From the NCBI GenBank assembly GCA_900550235.1, contig URRQ01000054.1, positions 1 to 11,217 on the forward strand: DNA of 11,217 nucleotides. The letters run 5' to 3'. Below, piece by piece: positions 7,359 through 11,217 of this stretch. The stretch comes from an uncultured Lachnospiraceae bacterium. GTDB lineage: Bacteria; Bacillota; Clostridia; Lachnospirales; Lachnospiraceae. A program made the translations under genes and the position numbers. A model generated the notes under the pieces. It was not told where the DNA came from. It made no database searches and worked only from the letters and a program-made list of their open reading frames with translations. The stretch's first letter is position 1, and each line of letters starts with the position of its first letter.

Positions 7359-8042
7359 ATGACAGACATAGGGGTTGTACGTGGGAGATTTCAAGTATTT
7401 CATCTAAAACATCTGGAGTATGTTTTAGCAGCAAAAATGCGTTGCAGAAAGTTGCTGATCGGAATAGAAGAGCCGGATAGAATTTTTAGAAAAGATCAAA
7501 ATCCATTTACATATTATGAGCGGTTTGAAATGATCCATGATTCCTTGATTGATTTTGGAATACGGAGAGATGAATTTGAAATCGTGCCGTTTCCATCTGA
7601 ACATCCGGAACGTATTTTGAATTATGTGCCACAGGGTGCAGAGTTTTATCTGAATTTGTGTGATGAAGATGATGAAAAACTTTTAGCAGAGCTTGAGAAA
7701 ATGGGATTTCAAACAGAAGTATTGATAGAAAAGAATGAAGAGACAAGAGGAGTAACCAGTTCTGAAGTGCGCGAATGTATTCTGAACGGGAGGGAATGGA
7801 GAAACTTAGTTCCGAAGAAAGTATATGAATATATCATGTGCTATCATTTGGATGAACGCATGATTGCATATAAAAAATATCTAGAGGAACAGACACTTTT
7901 TGATGCGGTGGCACAACTGGAAGAAGAAGAGGAATATCGCGAAGAGATGGAAAACTTTGAAAAAGAAGAGGAAGAATTGAGAGCAGATGTATCGTCAGAG
8001 GAAACGCCATGTGAAGAAGATTCTTCAGATGAAAAATCGTAA
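7359..8042 (+). CDS. NMN adenylyltransferase-like nucleotidyltransferase
   Basis: A 227-residue cytoplasmic enzyme of the HxGH nucleotidyltransferase superfamily, most like NadM-type nicotinamide mononucleotide adenylyltransferases, which make NAD from NMN and ATP. GRFQVFHLKHLEYV (9-22) matches the GRFQPFHxGH ATP-binding motif, with lysine (K17) in place of the usual glycine. TSSEVR (133-138) corresponds to the C-terminal ISSTxxR phosphate-binding motif. The Rossmann-like core ends near 165. The remaining residues form a helical, strongly acidic tail (about 186-227) rich in Glu and Asp, not part of the usual core. Ribosome site is AGAGGTG, 8 bases before the ATG. It is monocistronic between its own promoter and terminator. 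NMN specificity is inferred from the motifs; another nucleotide or phospho-substrate is possible. Confidence 0.8.
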   Translation: MTDIGVVRGRFQVFHLKHLEYVLAAKMRCRKLLIGIEEPDRIFRKDQNPFTYYERFEMIHDSLIDFGIRRDEFEIVPFPSEHPERILNYVPQGAEFYLNLCDEDDEKLLAELEKMGFQTEVLIEKNEETRGVTSSEVRECILNGREWRNLVPKKVYEYIMCYHLDERMIAYKKYLEEQTLFDAVAQLEEEEEYREEMENFEKEEEELRADVSSEETPCEEDSSDEKS

Positions 8043-8064
8043 ATTTTAATAAAAATATGTGAGA

Positions 8065-8097
8065 AAAAAGATTGTATTTTCGTACAATCTTTTTCTT
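8065..8097 (+). terminator. Rho-independent terminator of the adenylyltransferase-like gene
   Basis: A perfect 12-bp stem, aaaaagattgta (8065-8076) with tacaatcttttt (8083-8094), closes the loop ttttcg and ends in a T-rich tract. The tract runs directly into the -35 box of the nrd promoter. Confidence 0.87.
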
Positions 8098-8124
8098 GAC
8101 TTGAGGAATATCTAGTGTAATAAT
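8096..8124 (+). promoter_or_regulatory. Sigma-A promoter of the nrd operon
   Basis: TTGACT (8096-8101), a 17-bp spacer and AATAAT (8119-8124) preceded by TGT as an extended -10. The predicted start is near 8131, about 50 nt before the nrdD ATG. The promoter is interleaved with the two NrdR boxes. Confidence 0.7.
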
Positions 8125-8150
8125 AGATATCACAGCACTAGATATAGTAT
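8103..8150 (+). promoter_or_regulatory. Paired NrdR boxes
   Basis: Against the NrdR consensus ACACWATATATWGTGT, the 16 bases at 8135-8150 (gcactagatatagtat) agree at 13 positions and those at 8103-8118 (gaggaatatctagtgt) at 11. Their starts are 32 bp apart, leaving a 16-bp linker, the helical spacing expected of NrdR box pairs. The arms atatctagtg (8108-8117) and cactagatat (8136-8145) are also a perfect 10-bp inverted repeat. Box 1 fills the -35/-10 spacer and box 2 covers the region just after the transcription start, so the dATP/ATP-sensing repressor NrdR would block transcription. The nrdR gene is not in the window. Confidence 0.72.
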
Positions 8151-8180
8151 GCTACAAAAACGAAGGGACTTGTTGAAGGA

Positions 8181-10466
8181 ATGATTAAAAGTATTAAAAA
8201 AAGAGATGGACGAATTGTCCTTTATGATGAAAGTAAGATAGCTGCGGCTATTTTGAAAGCAATGGAAGCAGCAGGGGAAGGCGATGCAACGGATGCGGCA
8301 AGAGTTGCCAATGATGTGCAGACCGAGCTCGAGAGACTTCCGGAAGATATGCCGCCACAGATTGAACAGGTACAGGATACGGTTGAACATGCCTTGATGA
8401 AAAATGGGTTTGAAAATGCAGCGAAGAAGTTTATTCTGTATCGAGCAAAGAGAACCAATATTCGTGAGGCCAATACGACTTTGATGAAGACGATCGATGA
8501 GATTACGAATGTAGATGCGCGTATGAGCGATATGAAAAGAGATAATGCGAATATTGATGGGAATACTTCTATGGGAAGTATGCTTCAGATTGGTGCGGCA
8601 GGAGCTAAGAATTATAATGCGGCACACCTCTTGACAGAAGAGCAGTCGAAAGCATATCAAGAAGGAGATATCCACATTCACGATTTTGATTTTTATTCCT
8701 TAACGACAACATGTACACAGATAGATATTATAAAATTATTTAAGGGCGGTTTTTCTACTGGTCATGGTGTTATTCGAGAACCGCAGAGTATCCAAAGTTA
8801 TGCAGCTTTGGCAGCAATTGCGATTCAGTCCAATCAGAATGACCAGCATGGCGGTCAGAGTATCCCAAATTTTGACTATGGTCTTGCAGAAGGAGTCGCA
8901 AAGACTTTTGCAAAGTTATACAAAATCCGCCTCACAGAAGCTTTGGAAGATGCATTGGAATCAGAAAATGAATCTGATGTAATACAAGAAGTGCTTGAGA
9001 AAGCAAAACAGGCAACAGGTGACAAACCGCGTTTGGAAAGAAATGAAGAGAAATTTGATAGCTATGTAATTGAAGAATTGATCGGAAGATGCGGTTTGGA
9101 TTATCATACGGCAAAGCATGTAGTTTCCACAACAAGAAGACGTGCGACAAAGCAGACAGAGCATGAGACATATCAGGCAATGGAAGGATTTGTCCATAAT
9201 TTAAATACAATGCACAGCCGTGCCGGTGCACAGACACCGTTTTCTTCCATTAACTATGGAACAGATACATCGCCGGAGGGCCGCATGATCATTCGCAATG
9301 TGCTCCTTGCAACGGATGCCGGACTTGGCAATGGGGAGACTTGTATATTCCCGATTCACATTTTCAAAGTAAAAGAAGGCGTGAACTACAACGAGGGAGA
9401 TCCGAATTATGATTTGTTCCGCTTAAGCTGCAAAGTAAGTGCGAAGAGATTGTTCCCGAACTTTGTATTCCTGGATTCTCCGTTTAATCTGCAGTATTAT
9501 AAGCCGGGACATCCGGAGACAGAAGTTGCGACTATGGGATGTCGTACACGTGTAATGGGAAATCATTGTCACCCGGACAAAGAGATTTCTTATTCAAGAG
9601 GAAATCTGTCATTTACCTCTATCAATCTTCCAAGACTTGCGATTGAGAGTAAGGGTGATGAAAAGGTATTCTATGAAAAATTAGATAAGATGCTGGAACT
9701 GGTAGCACAACAGTTGTATGATCGATTTGAAATCCAGGCGAAAAAGCATGTCTACAATTATCCGTTCTTAATGGGACAGGGAGTATGGCTGGATTCAGAA
9801 AAACTTGGACCAAACGATGAAGTAAGAGAAGTGTTAAAGCATGGAACGCTTTCCATTGGTTTTATAGGTCTTGCAGAAACGTTGACGGCTCTTTATGGAC
9901 ACCATCATGGGGAAAGTGAGGAAATGCAGAAAAAAGGCCTTGAAATCGTTTCCCATATGCGTGCATTTACAGATGCAGAATCAGAGAGACGGAATATGAA
10001 TTATACACTTCTTGCTACGCCGGCTGAAGGACTTTCCGGACGCTTTATCCGTATGGATAAAAAACGTTATGGAGTTATTCCGGGTGTGACAGACAGAGAG
10101 TACTATACAAACAGTTTCCATATTCCGGTATGGTATGAGATTTCGGCATATGACAAGATCTACAAAGAGGCTCCATATCATGCATTGACAAATGCAGGAC
10201 ATATCAGTTATGTAGAATTGGATGGAGATACAGCGAAGAATGTAGAAGCATTTGAGAGTGTGATTCGTTGTATGCATGATGCGGGAATCGGTTATGGAAG
10301 TGTGAACCATCCGGTAGATCGTGATCCGGCTTGCGGATATGTAGGTGTAATTGATGAGGTTTGTCCAAGATGCGGACGTCGAGAAGGTGAACCGATCAGT
10401 GATGAAAAATTGGCAGAACTTCGAAAATTATATCCAAACATGCCGCAGTTTTATGGAATTGAGTAA
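8181..10466 (+). CDS. nrdD: Anaerobic ribonucleoside-triphosphate reductase, large chain lacking the glycyl-radical domain
   Basis: Class III ribonucleotide reductase, which makes deoxyribonucleoside triphosphates without oxygen. The 761 residues begin with an ATP-cone (about 1-93, MIKSIKKRDGRIV...), the allosteric dATP/ATP site. The ten-stranded barrel follows, with HIHDFDFYSLTTTCTQ (165-180), NLNTMHSRAGAQTPFSS (340-356) and MGCRTR (452-457), whose C454 I take for the thiyl-radical cysteine. Near the end a zinc-site-like region has C718, C728 and C731; the position expected for the first of four cysteines is D715 (DPACGY...CPRCG). The protein ends at QFYGIE with no glycyl-radical motif (R-x-x-G-Y) in its C-terminus, whereas single-chain NrdD continues into it. 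That domain is on the next gene, 19 bp downstream in another frame. The ribosome site is poor: AAGGGA 12 bases from the ATG, or GAAGGA touching it. Controlled by the NrdR boxes upstream. Confidence 0.95.
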   Translation: MIKSIKKRDGRIVLYDESKIAAAILKAMEAAGEGDATDAARVANDVQTELERLPEDMPPQIEQVQDTVEHALMKNGFENAAKKFILYRAKRTNIREANTTLMKTIDEITNVDARMSDMKRDNANIDGNTSMGSMLQIGAAGAKNYNAAHLLTEEQSKAYQEGDIHIHDFDFYSLTTTCTQIDIIKLFKGGFSTGHGVIREPQSIQSYAALAAIAIQSNQNDQHGGQSIPNFDYGLAEGVAKTFAKLYKIRLTEALEDALESENESDVIQEVLEKAKQATGDKPRLERNEEKFDSYVIEELIGRCGLDYHTAKHVVSTTRRRATKQTEHETYQAMEGFVHNLNTMHSRAGAQTPFSSINYGTDTSPEGRMIIRNVLLATDAGLGNGETCIFPIHIFKVKEGVNYNEGDPNYDLFRLSCKVSAKRLFPNFVFLDSPFNLQYYKPGHPETEVATMGCRTRVMGNHCHPDKEISYSRGNLSFTSINLPRLAIESKGDEKVFYEKLDKMLELVAQQLYDRFEIQAKKHVYNYPFLMGQGVWLDSEKLGPNDEVREVLKHGTLSIGFIGLAETLTALYGHHHGESEEMQKKGLEIVSHMRAFTDAESERRNMNYTLLATPAEGLSGRFIRMDKKRYGVIPGVTDREYYTNSFHIPVWYEISAYDKIYKEAPYHALTNAGHISYVELDGDTAKNVEAFESVIRCMHDAGIGYGSVNHPVDRDPACGYVGVIDEVCPRCGRREGEPISDEKLAELRKLYPNMPQFYGIE

Positions 10467-10485
10467 GTAAAAGGAGGAACAGACA

Positions 10486-10641
10486 ATGGAACAAAGAGGA
10501 AAATTAGGACAAGATGTTGGGTTTGAGCGTATTCGCCGTATTACAGGTTATCTTGTAGGAACAATGGATAAATGGAACGATGCTAAAAAGGCAGAAGAAA
10601 GAGATCGTGTAAAACATGGTTTAGGAGGGCACAATGCTTAA
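10486..10641 (+). CDS. Small glycyl-radical subunit of anaerobic ribonucleotide reductase (split NrdD C-terminus)
   Basis: A 51-residue ORF with ATG at 10486 and a strong Shine-Dalgarno (AAGGAGG) 8 bases upstream. It contains FERIRRITGYLVG (13-25) and ends EERDRVKHGL, matching the conserved C-terminus of NrdD, where the R-[IV]-x-G-Y glycine bears the stable radical and an RVKH segment follows. G21 is therefore the predicted radical glycine. Residues 1-12 are a polar leader without counterpart in the core motif. The protein should dock into the large chain so that G21 lies next to the active-site cysteine, and should be activated by NrdG. The logic resembles GrcA/YfiD, a free-standing glycyl-radical domain that serves pyruvate formate-lyase, but here it seems to be the only copy rather than a spare. 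Its last 8 bases overlap nrdG. Translation of the ORF is inferred from its signals and conserved motif. Confidence 0.88.
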   Translation: MEQRGKLGQDVGFERIRRITGYLVGTMDKWNDAKKAEERDRVKHGLGGHNA

Positions 10642-11146
10642 TCTGGCAGGACTGGTTGGAGACAGTATTGTAGATGGACCTGGAATCCGGATGACAGTAT
10701 TTTGCCAGGGATGTCCACACCATTGCCAAGGCTGCCACAATGCAGAGACATGGAGTTTTGAAGGTGGCACCCCAATGGAGGAGGAAGACGTTCTTCGAAT
10801 CATTCAGTCGAATCCATTGGCGAAAGGAGTAACTTTTTCCGGGGGAGAGCCTTTTGCACAGGCAGAAGGATTTACGAAGCTTGCGAAACTTTTAAAAGAA
10901 CAGAATTATGAAGTGGCAAGCTATTCCGGTTATACATTTGAAGAATTGTATGCTGGAACAAGGGCGCAGCAGGAATTGCTTCAAAATATCGATGTTTTGA
11001 TCGATGGCAGATATGTAGAAGCGAAGAGAAATCTAAACCTTGTATATCGAGGCAGTTCGAATCAGCGAATCATTGATGTGAAAAAAAGTTTGGAAAAAGG
11101 CGAAGCGATAGAGATCAAATCCGGACGTTGGGTCGGTGAGTATTAG
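10634..11146 (+). CDS. nrdG: Anaerobic ribonucleotide reductase-activating protein (radical SAM)
   Basis: A 170-residue radical S-adenosylmethionine enzyme that abstracts hydrogen from the reductase glycine, using a 4Fe-4S cluster and SAM. The cluster motif CxxxCxxC is C27-PHH-C31-QG-C34; C24 is an extra cysteine. VGDSIVDGPGIRMTVFCQGC (8-27) is typical of NrdG, and FSGGEPF (66-72) is the SAM-binding GGE motif. Length is normal for NrdG (about 150-180). The ATG overlaps the small glycyl-radical gene by 8 bases and is preceded by AGGAGG at 10623-10628, 5 bases away, which indicates translational coupling and near-equal output of the two proteins. Its substrate glycine is expected on the 51-residue protein (G21), not on the large chain. 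Confidence 0.96.
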   Translation: MLNLAGLVGDSIVDGPGIRMTVFCQGCPHHCQGCHNAETWSFEGGTPMEEEDVLRIIQSNPLAKGVTFSGGEPFAQAEGFTKLAKLLKEQNYEVASYSGYTFEELYAGTRAQQELLQNIDVLIDGRYVEAKRNLNLVYRGSSNQRIIDVKKSLEKGEAIEIKSGRWVGEY

Positions 11147-11158
11147 AGTATATAGAAG

Positions 11159-11188
11159 AAAAAGAATGTGCAGTGCACATTCTTTTTT
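11159..11188 (+). terminator. Rho-independent terminator of the nrd operon
   Basis: aaaaagaatgtgc (11159-11171) pairs perfectly with gcacattcttttt (11175-11187) around a 3-nt loop; the T run continues to 11188. It begins 12 bp after the nrdG stop. Confidence 0.9.
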
Positions 11189-11194
11189 ATGTTT

Positions 11195-11211
11195 GCGCGC
11201 CATGGGCGCGC
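11195..11211. repeat. GC-rich hairpin at the window edge
   Basis: gcgcgcc (11195-11201) and ggcgcgc (11205-11211) form a 7-bp, all-GC inverted repeat around atg, directly after the nrd terminator. The window ends 6 bases later, so its context and function cannot be judged. Confidence 0.55.
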
Positions 11212-11217
11212 TCTAAC

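Noticed and set aside
8130..8681. 183-residue minus-strand ORF opposite the nrdD start
   Set aside because: Antisense to the conserved ATP-cone coding region and to the NrdR boxes; no ribosome site or recognisable domain.

Overview
The window looks like chromosomal DNA from an anaerobic, low-GC Bacillota, most likely a Lachnospiraceae (Clostridia). Reasons: AT-rich intergenic DNA with strong GGAGG ribosome sites, tRNA genes without encoded CCA, a rubrerythrin, a Csp-type subtilase, a surface protein with an SPQTG sorting signal, and an oxygen-sensitive class III ribonucleotide reductase. The genus cannot be fixed from the sequence alone. I see no insertion sequence, CRISPR array or phage gene.

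Layout, left to right. Positions 1-200 hold the end of tRNA-Leu(UAA), a complete tRNA-Arg(ACG) and a terminator. From 463 to 1845 lies a membrane-anchored degenerate kinase-like protein, probably starting at a TTG. A family 2 glycosyltransferase with its own promoter follows (2137-3153). Next come rubrerythrin (3211-3807) and a Csp-like subtilisin protease (3811-5550), closely coupled; a 12-bp inverted repeat spans the rubrerythrin start codon. A shared hairpin at 5563-5597 separates the protease from a convergent gene (7102-5609, minus) for a cell-wall-anchored surface protein with ten 6-residue EPxxPx repeats. Divergent from it is an NMN-adenylyltransferase-like gene (7359-8042) ending at a clear terminator.

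The right-hand part is an anaerobic dNTP-synthesis operon: promoter and paired NrdR boxes (8096-8150), nrdD (8181-10466), a small gene of 51 codons (10486-10641), nrdG (10634-11146) and a terminator (11159-11188). The main point of interest is that the small gene encodes the glycyl-radical domain (RITGY motif) that is normally the C-terminal end of NrdD. The large NrdD here stops after its zinc-site region and has no such motif. The reductase therefore appears to be split: a catalytic/allosteric chain, a separate radical-carrying peptide, and the NrdG activase, whose start codon overlaps the end of the small gene. By inference, NrdG would generate the radical on Gly21 of the small protein, which must insert into the active site of the large chain.
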